Origin: Nonomuraea endophytica
GTDB taxonomy: Bacteria > Actinomycetota > Actinomycetes > Streptosporangiales > Streptosporangiaceae
Assembly (NCBI RefSeq): GCF_014203235.1
Contig: NZ_JACHIN010000004.1
Coordinates: forward strand, 592,817-656,816
Direction: 5' to 3'
DNA: 64,000 nt
The position numbers and the translations under genes are program-made. The notes beneath the pieces were generated by a model that searched no databases, was not told where the DNA came from, and saw nothing but the letters and a program-made list of their open reading frames with translations. Below are positions 7,889-16,872 of this stretch, piece after piece. The stretch's first letter is position 1, and every line of letters begins with the position of its first letter.

Positions 7889-9184
7889 GTGAAGAGAGCC
7901 ATCGCCGGGCTATCACTCGTTCTCACCGCTTCCTGCGCCACCGGCGGCGTCCCGGCCAAGGAAGCGCCGAAGATCACCCAGTCCGCAAACGCCAAGGTGT
8001 CAGGAAACATCGAGATCTGGTCGTGGGATGTCGCCGCCAAGGCGCTCCAACGGCTGGCCCCCGAGTTCGAGAAGGCCAACCCCGGTGTCAAGGTCAAGGT
8101 GACCGACATCGGCTACGACAACGCCTACGACAAGATCACCGTCGGCCTCAAGTCGGGCGCCGGCCTGCCCGACATCATCACGCTCGAAGACACCGCCATC
8201 CCCGGCTACGCCGAGAACTTCCCCGACGGCCTGGTCGACCTCACACCGGTGGCAGGCAAGTACAAGGCCGACTTCGACCCGGCCAAGTGGCAGGCCGCGT
8301 CCACCGCCAAGGGCCTGTACGCCCTGCCCTGGGACTCGGCCCCCGTCGGCCTGTACTACCGCCGCGACTACTTCGAGAAGGCCAAGGTCGACCCCAAGTC
8401 CCTCACCACCTGGGACGACGCGGTCAAGGCCGGCGAGAAGATCAAGCAGGCCACCGGCAAGCGCCTGTTCGTCTCCGACCTGGCGAGCGTCGCCACCTTC
8501 ACCACGCTCCTGCAGCAGCTCGGCCAGGGCTACTTCGTCGACGGCAAGGTCGCGGTCAACTCCCCCGACGCGGTCCGCGCGCTCACCCTGCTCAAGACGC
8601 TCAAGGACAAGGACCTCCTGCAGAACGAGAAGGGCTGGGACGGCCGCGTCACCGCCACCAAGCAGGGCAAGGCCGCCACCCAGCCGACCGCCGCCTGGTG
8701 GAGCGGCACGCTGACGGCCGAGATGCCGGAGCTGTCGGGCAAGTTCGGGGTCGTCCCGCTGCCCGCCTTCGAGGCCGGCGGCAGCCGTACCTCGGCCAAT
8801 GGCGGGTCGGCGCTGTCGATCACCGCGCAGACCAAGAACCAGCAGACCGCCTGGGCCTTCCTCGACTGGCTGCTCGCGGGCAAGGAGCGGCAGGTCTCGA
8901 TGATGCGGACCGAGGCGCTCTTCCCCGCCTACCTGCCCGCGCTGACCGACCCGCTGTTCGACGAGCCGCAGCCGTACTTCGGCGGCGAGAAGGTCAACCG
9001 CCTGTTCGCCGACGAGGTGAAGGAGATCCCGCCGGTGGAGCTGACCGGTGACGACAAGCAGGCGGAGGAACTGCTGAAGAAGGCCGTCTCGGCCTGCCTG
9101 CTCAACGGCGAGGACCCCAAGGCGGTGCTCGACGGCGCGGCCGAGCAGCTCGCCGCCGCCACCCAGCGCGAGATCGCCCCGTGA
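7889..9184 (+). CDS. Sugar ABC transporter substrate-binding lipoprotein
   Basis: This is a family-1 extracellular solute-binding protein, 431 residues, that captures a sugar or oligosaccharide outside the cell for the two permeases that follow. It has a short lipoprotein signal with lipobox LTASC (Cys16). The mature part opens with the typical IEIWSWD strand and carries LKSGAGLPDIITLED and ALPWDSAPVGLYYRRD, as in MalE-like proteins. The start is GTG, 6 bases after a GGGAG ribosome binding site. The stop overlaps the first permease start as GTGA, so the three genes form one operon. The specific sugar cannot be read from the sequence. Confidence 0.9.
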   Translation: MKRAIAGLSLVLTASCATGGVPAKEAPKITQSANAKVSGNIEIWSWDVAAKALQRLAPEFEKANPGVKVKVTDIGYDNAYDKITVGLKSGAGLPDIITLEDTAIPGYAENFPDGLVDLTPVAGKYKADFDPAKWQAASTAKGLYALPWDSAPVGLYYRRDYFEKAKVDPKSLTTWDDAVKAGEKIKQATGKRLFVSDLASVATFTTLLQQLGQGYFVDGKVAVNSPDAVRALTLLKTLKDKDLLQNEKGWDGRVTATKQGKAATQPTAAWWSGTLTAEMPELSGKFGVVPLPAFEAGGSRTSANGGSALSITAQTKNQQTAWAFLDWLLAGKERQVSMMRTEALFPAYLPALTDPLFDEPQPYFGGEKVNRLFADEVKEIPPVELTGDDKQAEELLKKAVSACLLNGEDPKAVLDGAAEQLAAATQREIAP

Positions 9185-10059
9185 GTTCCGTCGCGGTCGA
9201 CGTTCCGAAGATCCGGCGGTACGGCCGGCGGCGCCGTACCGTCGCATGGGTCTTCGCGGGACCGGCGGCGGCGCTGCTGGCGCTCTTCTTCGCCTACCCG
9301 CTGGCCGCGTCGCTGCTGCAGAGCCTGGAAGGCGGGTTCGGGAACTACGCGCGGCTGGTGCGCGACCCGTCGTTCCTGCGGTCGCTGTCCAACGCCGGGC
9401 TGATCCTCGTGGTCCAGGTGCCGGTGATGATCGGTCTGGCGACCGTGCTGGCCTACGTGCTCAACCAGTCGTGGCTGAAGTTCCGCGCGACGCTCCGGGT
9501 GGCGTACTTCCTGCCCGCGGTGACGACGCTGGTGGCGTACGCGGTGGTGTTCCGCGTGCTGCTGCGCACCGAGGGCGGGGCGGTCAACCAGGTGCTCGGG
9601 CTGCAGGTGGACTGGCTGAACGACCCGTTCTGGGCCCGGGTGGCGCTGATCGCGTCGCTGACCTGGCGCTGGGTGGGGTACAACGCGGTCATCCTGCTGG
9701 CCGGGCTGCAGGGGATCGGGCGCGAGCAGTACGAGGCGGCGGCCATCGACGGCGCCGGGTCGCTGACCACGTTCCGGCGGGTGATCCTGCCACAGCTGCG
9801 GCCGGTCGTGGTGTTCTGCTCGATCACCTCGACGATCGGGACGCTGCAGTTGTTCGACGAGCCGCTGGTGCTGACCGGCGGCGGGCCCGGCGACGCCACG
9901 CTGACGCCGATCCTCTACCTCTACCAGGTCGGCTTCAAGCAGCTCGACTTCGGTTACGCGGCGGCGATCGCCTGGGCCGTCGTGGCACTGATCGGGGCGC
10001 TGTCCTGGGTGCAGTTCCGCTACTTCGGCTCGCGTACGTCCGGGAAGGAGCGCGCATGA
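9181..10059 (+). CDS. Sugar ABC transporter permease (MalF type)
   Basis: This is an inner-membrane permease of the carbohydrate uptake class, 292 residues with six predicted helices after a basic cytoplasmic N-terminus (RRYGRRRRT). The cytoplasmic EAA loop that docks the ATPase is present as YEAAAIDGAGSLTTFRRVI. It is paired with the next gene, which overlaps by 4 bp (ATGA), to form a heterodimeric channel. It resembles MalF/UgpA/LacF proteins. No ATPase gene lies nearby, so an ATPase must come from elsewhere, most simply the MsiK-type gene at 56.2-57.4 kb. Confidence 0.9.
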   Translation: MSSVAVDVPKIRRYGRRRRTVAWVFAGPAAALLALFFAYPLAASLLQSLEGGFGNYARLVRDPSFLRSLSNAGLILVVQVPVMIGLATVLAYVLNQSWLKFRATLRVAYFLPAVTTLVAYAVVFRVLLRTEGGAVNQVLGLQVDWLNDPFWARVALIASLTWRWVGYNAVILLAGLQGIGREQYEAAAIDGAGSLTTFRRVILPQLRPVVVFCSITSTIGTLQLFDEPLVLTGGGPGDATLTPILYLYQVGFKQLDFGYAAAIAWAVVALIGALSWVQFRYFGSRTSGKERA

Positions 10060-10862
10060 GGCGGCTCGTGTGGGTGCTGGCCGTTCTGGGCGCCCTGGTG
10101 AGCGTGGTGCCGTTCTACTGGATGATCGTGGCGGCCACCCACGACGGCAGCGAGCTGTTCGCCTCCCCGCCACCGTTCCTGCCCGGCGGCGACCTGCTGA
10201 ACAACATCGTCAAGCTTGAGGAGTCCGTGCACTTCGCCCGGGTCATGGCCACGAGCGTCTGGACCGCGCTGGTCTACACCGCGCTCAGCTCGCTGGTGTC
10301 GGCGATGTGCGGGTACGGCCTGGCCAAGTACCGATTCCACGGCCGGGGCCTGCTCCTGGGCGTCGTCCTGGCCACGATGATGGTGCCGTTCCAGGTGCTG
10401 CTGGTGCCGTTGTTCCAGATGATGGCCAGCATCGGCTGGGTCGACACCTATCAGGCGATCATCATCCCGTTCCTGGCCAACTCCTTCGGGATCTTCCTCA
10501 TGCGCCAGGCGTTCCTCGACTTCCCTGACGAGCTGCTGGAGAGCGGGCGCCTGGACGGGGCCGGTGACATGCGGATCTTCTACCGGATCGTGCTGCCGGT
10601 GGTCCGGCCGCAGCTCGGCGCCCTGGTCATCTTCACCTTCATGTCGCAGTGGAACTCGTTCATCTGGCCGCTCCTCATGCTCAACTCCGAGGAGCGCTAC
10701 ACCGTGCCGGTGGCGCTGAACCACCTGATCGGGCTCTCCCACGTGGACTACGCGGGGCTCATGCTCGGCGCGTTCCTCGCCACGCTGCCGCTGATGCTGG
10801 TCTTCCTGGTGTTCCAGCGGCAGTTCGTGGCCGGTCTGCTGGGGGGCGCCGTGAAGGGGTGA
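10056..10862 (+). CDS. Sugar ABC transporter permease (MalG type)
   Basis: This is the second permease of the importer, 268 residues and six helices, like MalG/UgpE. The EAA loop reads ELLESGRLDGAGDMRIFYRI and is followed by the usual LPVVRPQLGALVIFTF helix. I chose the ATG at 10056 because it overlaps the upstream stop as ATGA, follows a GGGAAGGAG ribosome binding site and gives the family's usual length. The frame is open further upstream, but only as a shadow of the first permease. The operon ends here; the NACHT remnant begins 10 bases downstream and is unrelated in function. Confidence 0.92.
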   Translation: MRRLVWVLAVLGALVSVVPFYWMIVAATHDGSELFASPPPFLPGGDLLNNIVKLEESVHFARVMATSVWTALVYTALSSLVSAMCGYGLAKYRFHGRGLLLGVVLATMMVPFQVLLVPLFQMMASIGWVDTYQAIIIPFLANSFGIFLMRQAFLDFPDELLESGRLDGAGDMRIFYRIVLPVVRPQLGALVIFTFMSQWNSFIWPLLMLNSEERYTVPVALNHLIGLSHVDYAGLMLGAFLATLPLMLVFLVFQRQFVAGLLGGAVKG

Positions 10863-10872
10863 GATTTCCCGC

Positions 10873-12922
10873 ATGATCGCATTTATGCCAGGTGTGGAGA
10901 CGGCGGTCGTGGCGGCGGGCAAGGCCATCGCGGAACGCGCGATGCGCGAATGGCTCGCCGCCCGCGCCGCGAGCCGGGACCGCGACGCACAGCTCAAGGA
11001 CATGATCCAGAGCGGCTTCCGTGACCGCCTGGCCCCCAGGAAGTTCGGCAACCAGCTCGAAGGCATGGCCATGGCCGTCGAGGCCCGGCTGCGCGACCTG
11101 GTCGAGCAGGAGTACCGAGGGCTGGACGAGGACGCCCGCTCCGCCGTACTCCTGGAGGTCGTCGAGTCGCTGCGCACGGCGGACCTGTCGGACGAGGCGC
11201 TGTTCAACGCGGACGCCGACCCCGCGCGGCTGGCCAGGCGCGTGCTCGACACCGTCGCGCCGCCCCGCCTCGGCACCACCGAGGACGCGCTCTACGGCGT
11301 GCTGCTGGCCGAGTGCGTGGCCTGCCTGGTCGGCATGATGCAGCAGCTTCCTCCCTACCTGCCGCGCGCCGCGACCGAGAGCCTCGCCCGCCTCAGCGGC
11401 CTGGCCGAGGGCATGGAACGTGTCCTGGCCCGCCTGCCCGTCCGCACGCTCGATGCCCCCGAGGGCTCCCAGGACGACCACGCCTTCGAGCAGCACTACC
11501 TGGCCTTCCTCAGCCGCACCCTCGACGAGGTCGAGCTGTTCGGCGTGCCCATGGAGACCTACCGCCCGCGCACCTCCCTCAGCGTCGCCTACATCTCGCT
11601 CACCGTCAGCGCCGGCCACGAGCGCCGCCCGCCGGAGCGCCTCGCGCCCGCCTCGCTGACCGGCCGCGACGAGAGCGAGCCCGGCAGCCGCCGCATCGAG
11701 TCCGCGCCAGCCACGCAGACGGCCGCCTGCCCGCCCCCGCCGACCTGCTCGACGACGTCGCCCAGGAGGTCGCGGGCCGGATGCCGCGCGGCTGGGCCGA
11801 GCGCGTGCTCGCATCCGGCCGCGGCCTGCTGCGCATGCCGTACCGGGCGGCTGACGTGCTGGAGTACCTGCCCGGTGCCGGGCAGGATCGACTTCGCCCA
11901 CAAGACCGTCCAGGAGTACCTGGCGGCCGGCCAGCTCGTCGAGGACGACGACGGCGAGGCGGCCGTCGAACGCGCCCACCTGGACCAGTGGCGGGAGGTC
12001 GTCGTCATGACCGCGGGCCACGCCACCGGCCGCCTGCGCCGCGACCTGCTGCGCGGCCTCCTGGACCGGGCCGACGACGGCGGCCGGCACACCCGGCGGC
12101 TGCGGCTGCTGGTGGCGTCCTGCCTGGAGACGATCAGGGAGATCCCGCTGGAGCTGCGGGAACGGGTGGAGTCGTGCCTGGCCGAGGTGATCCCGCCGCG
12201 TACCGAGGACGAGGCCAGGATCCTGGCGGCGGCGGGTGAGGAGATCCTGCGCCGCGTCCCCGACGACCTGTCGGCGTTCACCCCGCTGCAGGCGGCGCTG
12301 ACGGTCCGGATGACCGGGCTGATCCCTCGCGTTCCTGAAGGACACGCCACAACTCGAGAGCCTCGACCTCCTGCAGTTCGCGGGAGATCTCGGCCCCGCC
12401 GGCCTCCTTCCCCGCCTGAGGCTCCTGTGGCTCTACGCCGACCGGCCTCGCCCGCTGGACATGACGCCCCTCTACGGCCTGGAGAACCTACGTGAGCTCT
12501 GGGTATGGAACGTCGTCTTCGAGGCCGATCACGCCTTCCTCGACCACCGGCCTCGCCTGCACCACCTTGGCCTGAACCTGCCGGACGGCGACGCCTGGAT
12601 GGAAGGGCTGTCACGGCAGACGGAGCTGAGGATGGTCTCCCTCGACGGAGACGGCCAGCGCCTGTCTCCTTCGGTCTTCGCCCACGCGAGCGAACTGATC
12701 TCGCTCACCCTGGACAACCTCCGGGGATTGCCCGAGTGTCTCGACGCCCTGGTGTCGGCCGGCCCACCTCTCCAGGAACTGCGTCTCTACGACACCGATC
12801 TCACCGATGTGTCGATCATCACCCGGCTGCCCACGCTCAAGCGCTTCGCCATCTCACCGTCCGAGGGCCTGGACCTCACCCCGTTGGCCGCCGTCCCCGG
12901 CCTCGTCGTCAATCCTGACTAA
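10873..12922 (+). pseudogene. NACHT-LRR (NLR-like) gene, internally deleted and frameshifted
   Basis: Three pieces of one NLR-like gene lie in three frames. Piece 1 (10873 to about 11715, frame of 10873) is a helical N-terminal domain as found before bacterial NACHT modules. Piece 2 lies in the frame of 11313, about 11715 to 11870 (LLDDVAQEVAGRMP, RGLLRMP). At about 11870 the frame returns to that of 10873 and gives GRIDFAHKTVQEYLAA, the conserved block at the end of NACHT domains, then a helical region to about 12325. Piece 3 (frame of 12461, to the stop at 12922) is leucine-rich (LESLDLLQF, LENLRELWVWN). The whole P-loop/Walker B region expected between pieces 1 and 2 is missing, so the NTPase cannot be active. 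Bacterial NACHT proteins are known anti-phage factors; this copy looks dead. Exact break points are estimates. Confidence 0.75.
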
Positions 12923-12932
12923 CATCAATCCC

Positions 12933-13478
12933 GTGGATCTCACCATTTACCCAGACGGACCGACCACCCAGGTCGCCGACGAGGCCGAAGCCCTGACCAG
13001 CACGATGGAGGGCCAACTGGTCCTGGACGGTGACCGGTTCCTGCGCCGCGACGTGCACGGCAAGGCCATCGCGTACGTGCCCCGCCCGCCGGTCGCCGCG
13101 GCGCTCGACCTGCTCCCCCACCCCGAGGGCGGCTGGTACCGCCAGACCTGGAAGACCGCCGCCCGCTTCACCCCCGACGGCTACGACGGCGAGCGGGCCA
13201 GCGCCACCGGCATCTACTTCCTGCTGATGCCCGGCGAGGAGTCGGTCCCGCACGTGGTCCGCTCGGACGAGGTGTGGCTGTGGCACCGGGGCGGCCCGCT
13301 CGACCTGACCATCGGCGACCAGCACGTGCTCCTGGGCCCGGACGTGGAGAACGGGCAGGTCCCGCAGGCGATCGTGCCCGGCGGCCTGTGGCAGTCGGCC
13401 CGCCCCGCGGCCGGTCAGGAAGTTCTGGTCAGCTGCGTCGTGTCGCCCGGCTTTGAATTCGCAGATTTCCAGGCATAA
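12933..13478 (+). CDS. Cupin family protein (DUF985)
   Basis: This 181-residue cytoplasmic protein has the small beta-barrel signature of the DUF985 cupins: LDLLPHPEGGWYRQTWK, ATGIYFLLMPGEESVPHVVRSDEVWLWHRGGPL and a C-terminal GQEVLVSCVVSPGF. Proteins of this family lack a settled function; some are suspected to be sugar epimerase- or isomerase-like. I chose GTG at 12933, which gives VDLTIYPDGP, since the frame further upstream lies inside the NLR remnant. It begins 10 bases after the last stop of that remnant. It probably forms its own unit. Confidence 0.8.
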   Translation: MDLTIYPDGPTTQVADEAEALTSTMEGQLVLDGDRFLRRDVHGKAIAYVPRPPVAAALDLLPHPEGGWYRQTWKTAARFTPDGYDGERASATGIYFLLMPGEESVPHVVRSDEVWLWHRGGPLDLTIGDQHVLLGPDVENGQVPQAIVPGGLWQSARPAAGQEVLVSCVVSPGFEFADFQA

Positions 13479-13528
13479 AAACAGCCATTCAACTTTGAAC
13501 CATCCCTCAGCGGGAATCGTCGTGGGAT

Positions 13529-14053
13529 GTGTGGACACTCTCCGATGAGACGCTCATGGCGGGAATGGCATCGGGTGACACCGATGCGGCGGCCGTGTTC
13601 GTGCGGCGCTTTCAACCCAGAGTGTACGGCTTGGCGCTGAGCGTGGTCGCCGACCCGTGCCTTGCGGAAGAGGTGGCCCAGGACGCCTTCGTCCGGGCGT
13701 GGCGGCACGCCGCCGCGTACGACCCCGGCCGCGGCCGGGTCGCGACCTGGCTCCTCACCATCACCCGCAACCTGGCGGTCGACGCCGTCCGCCTGCGCCG
13801 CGACCTGCCCGTGGATCCGTGGCGATTACCCATCCCGGCGCCCCGACCCGACCCCGGCGCCCGAGTCGAACGCATCCAGGAAGAACTCCTCGCCCTCCCC
13901 GCCACCCAGAGCCGCCCTCTGGTCCTGTCGATCCTGTACGGCCTGACCGCCCAGGAGATCGCCGACCGTGAAGGCATCCCCCTGGGCACCGCCAAGACCC
14001 GCATCCGCCGCGGCCTGGCCCGCATCCGCACCGCCCTGACCACCACCCCCTAA
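13529..14053 (+). CDS. ECF-type RNA polymerase sigma factor
   Basis: This is a group 4 sigma factor, 174 residues. Region 2 spans about residues 20-85 (FVRRFQPRVYGLAL, AEEVAQDAFVRAWRHA, ATWLLTITRNLAVDAVR) and region 4 about residues 115-170 (RPLVLSILYGLTAQEIADREGIPLGTAKTRIRRGLARI). It should direct RNA polymerase to a small regulon, perhaps including its own gene. Unusually, no anti-sigma factor or zinc-finger partner gene follows; the next 245 bases hold a short tandem repeat and then a methyltransferase. The start is GTG at 13529, with a second GTG one codon-step later out of frame. Its inducing signal cannot be inferred. Confidence 0.92.
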   Translation: MWTLSDETLMAGMASGDTDAAAVFVRRFQPRVYGLALSVVADPCLAEEVAQDAFVRAWRHAAAYDPGRGRVATWLLTITRNLAVDAVRLRRDLPVDPWRLPIPAPRPDPGARVERIQEELLALPATQSRPLVLSILYGLTAQEIADREGIPLGTAKTRIRRGLARIRTALTTTP

Positions 14054-14088
14054 CTCGCTTTACGCCCCGCACCCGCCCCCGAGGGCCG

Positions 14089-14196
14089 ATGGCACACCCT
14101 GGGCTCCGACATTCCGGCACCCGGCCCCTCCCACGAGGTCCAATGGCACACCTGGGTTTCGACCCCCTGGCGCCCGGTCCCTTCCACGAGGTCCGC
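14089..14196. repeat. Imperfect tandem repeat, two 54-bp copies
   Basis: Two adjacent copies of a 54-bp unit, each starting ATGGCACACC and ending CCACGAGGTCC (copies at 14089-14142 and 14143-14196), with scattered substitutions. It fills the gap between the sigma factor and the methyltransferase. The unit is a multiple of three and open in one plus frame, but neighbouring sequence gives no support for a gene. It may be a dispersed intergenic element. Confidence 0.8.
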
Positions 14197-14300
14197 ACCC
14201 CAACGCGCCGCCCGCCCGACACCCTGCGCGGGCGGCCCGAGGACCGCGACAGGGATATCGGATTGCTGGTCGGGGTGGTGACGTGGTGGGATGCCGCCCT

Positions 14301-15065
14301 GTGACCGCACTGAAGAACCTCCACCGCCCCGACGTCTACCCCCGCTCCTCCCACTACGACCCCGCCTGGGTGGTCGGCCTGGACATGGGCCCGCACCCCC
14401 TGTGGCTCCTGGAGGACCTGTCCCGCGACCTCGACCTGAAGCCGGGCATGCGCGTGCTGGACCTGGGCTCCGGCATGGGGGCGACGTCGGTGTTCCTGGC
14501 CGGGGAGTTCGGGGTCGAGGTGGTGGCGGCCGACCTCTGGGTGGCGGCGGACACGGCGAAGGAGGTGTTCAGGGAGGCGGGGGTCGCCGACCGGGTGCTG
14601 GCGGTGAACGCCGAGGCGCACGCGCTGCCGTTCGAGAAGGAGTCCTTTGACGCGATCGTCAGCATCGACTCCTACGAGTACTTCGGCACCGCCGACAGCT
14701 ACCTCGCCTACATCACGAGCTTCCTCAAGCCGGGCGGGCAGCTCGGGATCGCCACCCCCGGCATGACCGCCGAGATCCGCGATCTCGGCGCCATCCCGCC
14801 GCACATCAAGGCCCTGGTGGGCTGGGAGGCGCTCGCCTGGCACACCGCCGAGTGGTGGCGCTTCCAGTGGGAGATCACCGAGCTGGTCACGGTGACGTCG
14901 GCGCGCCTGCAGCCCGGCGGCTGGAACGACTGGCTCCTGTGGACCCGCGCCTGCCTGGAGCACCGCCCCGAGGGCCGCGACGCCGCCGAGCGGACGATCG
15001 CGATGCTGGAGGCGGACCAGGGCGAGTTCCTGTCGTTCGCGCTGGTGAGCGCCCGCCGTACCTGA
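14301..15065 (+). CDS. SAM-dependent methyltransferase, class I
   Basis: This is a Rossmann-fold methyltransferase of 254 residues. Motif I is VLDLGSGMGATS near residue 50, motif II is VEVVAADLWV, and the post-I acidic and FDAIVSIDSYEYF segments (motif IV region) follow. It resembles the small-molecule methyltransferases related to UbiE and cyclopropane synthases. Several starts are possible; I prefer GTG at 14301 (VTALKNLHRPDVYPRS) because the six codons upstream add no conserved sequence. It converges on the sulfotransferase gene, with 8 bases between the stops. A substrate cannot be assigned. It may act with the oxidase/sulfotransferase locus next door, but this is inference from position only. 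Confidence 0.85.
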   Translation: MTALKNLHRPDVYPRSSHYDPAWVVGLDMGPHPLWLLEDLSRDLDLKPGMRVLDLGSGMGATSVFLAGEFGVEVVAADLWVAADTAKEVFREAGVADRVLAVNAEAHALPFEKESFDAIVSIDSYEYFGTADSYLAYITSFLKPGGQLGIATPGMTAEIRDLGAIPPHIKALVGWEALAWHTAEWWRFQWEITELVTVTSARLQPGGWNDWLLWTRACLEHRPEGRDAAERTIAMLEADQGEFLSFALVSARRT

Positions 15066-15073
15066 AGCTCGGT

Positions 15074-15742
15074 CTAGGAAGCGGGACGGGACTCCGCCAT
15101 CCGGGCCTCGACCCGCGCCCAGAACCGTTCGGGATCATTGAGGTGCGGGTACGGCTCGCCCGGCTCCGGCACGCCGAGGAAGTCGCACAGCGGGCCCCAT
15201 CCCGACCCCGGCTCGATCACCAGGAGCCGCTCGGCCGGCACCACCCGGCGTACCGCCGCGTTGTGCTCCCGGTAGACGGCTACGGCGTGCGCGCGGTCGG
15301 TGAAGCGGCCGGAGAAGAAGCCGTCCCAGATCATGGCCCGGTGGAACGCGGTGAACACGTCCAGGCCCGGCACGGTCCGCCTGGCCTCGGCCACCCGGGC
15401 GTCGGGCTCGCCGTCGCCGAACATGCGGTAGATGGTCCTGGACACGCTGGCGTACCAGGACTCGGGGTCGCGTTCGGTCAGGATCACCTTGGCGGCGGGG
15501 AAGGCGGTGAGGATCTCGGGCCAGAAGGCGGCGCCGGGCCAGTCCACGCTGGAGGCGTATCCGGCGAACACCGCTTCCCAGGACACCGGCTGACCGGCGG
15601 CGGCCGCGCGCCACAGGGGCAGGCGGTCGGGGTGGTCCAGGACGTGGCGGCCGTGGAAGCAGGGGCCGAGGCCGAGGCGTTCGAGCGCCGCCTTCAGCGA
15701 CAGCGTGCCGGTCCTGCCGACGCCGACACCGATGACCTTCAT
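15074..15742 (-). CDS. Sulfotransferase family protein
   Basis: This 222-residue protein opens with KVIGVGVGRTGTLSLKAAL, the phosphosulfate-binding loop of PAPS-dependent sulfotransferases, and carries AAKVILTERDPESWYASV, the second nucleotide-binding block with the conserved RDP. It should transfer sulfate from PAPS to a hydroxyl or similar group of a small molecule; this small family (Sulfotransfer_4-like) is poorly characterised. The ATG at 15742 overlaps the stop of the FMN oxidase gene as ATGA, so the two are co-translated and probably act in one pathway. No signal peptide is visible. Confidence 0.85.
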   Translation of the reverse strand: MKVIGVGVGRTGTLSLKAALERLGLGPCFHGRHVLDHPDRLPLWRAAAAGQPVSWEAVFAGYASSVDWPGAAFWPEILTAFPAAKVILTERDPESWYASVSRTIYRMFGDGEPDARVAEARRTVPGLDVFTAFHRAMIWDGFFSGRFTDRAHAVAVYREHNAAVRRVVPAERLLVIEPGSGWGPLCDFLGVPEPGEPYPHLNDPERFWARVEARMAESRPAS

Positions 15743-16797
15743 CCCACCACCTGGTCCTTGGTCAGCGCGCCGGGCGAGTCGGCCCCGCACAACGTCAGCG
15801 CGTTCTCCAGTTCCCTGCGCAGCAGGGACAGCACCTGGGCGACCCCGTCGGCTCCGCCACCGGCCAGTCCCCACAGCACCGGGCGGCCGAGGGCGACGGC
15901 CGAGGCGCCCAGGGCGAGGGCCTTCACCACGTCGGTGCCGCGCCGGACGCCGCCGTCCAGCAGGAGGGGGACCTGGCCGCCGACCGCGTCGGCGATCACG
16001 GGCAGCCGGTCGATCGTGGCGGGGGTGGTGTCGAGCTGCCGTCCGCCGTGGTTGGAGACGATCAGACCGTCCACGCCGCAGGACACGGCCTGGGCGGCGT
16101 CGGCGGGGTGCAGGACGCCTTTGAGCAGGATGGGGAGCCGCGTCACGCCGCGCAGCCACTCCACATGCCTCCACGAAATTTCGGGAGAAAGGCTGACTTG
16201 TCGCACATGCCCATCGTTCCGGCCATCACTCCGGCCGGAGCCGCGCATGTTGGCGCAGAAGATGCCCGGCGGCAGGTCGTGGAAGTCGTTGCGGTCGCCG
16301 CGTTCGTTCCTGCCCAGCGCCGGTGAGTCCACGGTCACGACCAGGGCGCGGCAGCCGGCCGCCTCGGCCCGCCGTACCAGCGACTCGGTGAAACCCAGGT
16401 CGGGCTGGATGTACAACTGGAACCACAGCGTGCCCCCGGCCGCCGCGATCTCCTCGATGGTGATCGTGGACAGCATCGCGGCGATCATGATGACGCCGGC
16501 CTCGCGCGCCGCGCGGGCCGTGGCCGCCTCGCCCTCACTGGGCCAGGCCAGCCGGTGGAAGGCGGTCGGCGCGAGCAGGACCGGCATCGAGCTCTCGCAC
16601 CCCAGCACGCTTCCCGCCAGCCGGGGCGGGCCGTGGCCGCGCAGGATCCTCGGCACCAATGCCAGCCGCCGGAACGCCGCCTCGTTGGCCGCGAGCGTCA
16701 CCTCGTCCTGCGCCCCGCTGGCGAAGTAGTCGTAGTACACCGGGTCGAGCTTCTCCCGGGCCACGTCCTCGAAGTCGCGCAGGTTGAAGACCTCCAT
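15739..16797 (-). CDS. FMN-dependent 2-hydroxyacid oxidase/dehydrogenase
   Basis: This is a TIM-barrel flavoenzyme of the glycolate/lactate/mandelate oxidase family, 352 residues. Signs are YYDYFASGAQDE near residue 20, LWFQLYIQPD, the catalytic block SNHGGRQLD (active-site His250) and the FMN-phosphate-binding LLDGGVRRGTDVVKALALGA. It oxidises the alpha carbon of an L-2-hydroxyacid to a keto acid. The substrate cannot be read; lactate, mandelate and hydroxyphenyl-type acids are all possible. The ATG at 16797 begins MEVFNLRDFED, the usual N-terminus. It is divergent from the P450-like gene across a 75-bp gap with a palindrome, and is coupled to the sulfotransferase downstream. Confidence 0.9.
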   Translation of the reverse strand: MEVFNLRDFEDVAREKLDPVYYDYFASGAQDEVTLAANEAAFRRLALVPRILRGHGPPRLAGSVLGCESSMPVLLAPTAFHRLAWPSEGEAATARAAREAGVIMIAAMLSTITIEEIAAAGGTLWFQLYIQPDLGFTESLVRRAEAAGCRALVVTVDSPALGRNERGDRNDFHDLPPGIFCANMRGSGRSDGRNDGHVRQVSLSPEISWRHVEWLRGVTRLPILLKGVLHPADAAQAVSCGVDGLIVSNHGGRQLDTTPATIDRLPVIADAVGGQVPLLLDGGVRRGTDVVKALALGASAVALGRPVLWGLAGGGADGVAQVLSLLRRELENALTLCGADSPGALTKDQVVG

Positions 16798-16826
16798 GTG
16801 AGTTGTACGGATCACGACAGCCCAAA

Positions 16827-16842
16827 AGATTCCGGTGAATCT
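16827..16842. promoter_or_regulatory. Inverted repeat in a divergent promoter region
   Basis: AGATTC and GAATCT arms separated by CGGT lie midway between the divergent oxidase gene and the P450-like gene. A 6-bp perfect dyad in a 75-bp bidirectional promoter suits a shared regulator, though no regulator gene is adjacent. Confidence 0.4.
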
Positions 16843-16872
16843 CGGGACATATCGGCATTCGTAGAACCAGGT

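Noticed and set aside
11750..11870. The frame changes in the NLR-type gene as simple sequencing errors
   Set aside because: Errors could explain frame changes but not the absence of the whole P-loop region; a true deletion is more likely, though reads should be checked.
15739..16797. The hydroxyacid oxidase as the hydroxymandelate oxidase of glycopeptide biosynthesis
   Set aside because: No hydroxymandelate synthase or aminotransferase is near, and no NRPS genes are present.
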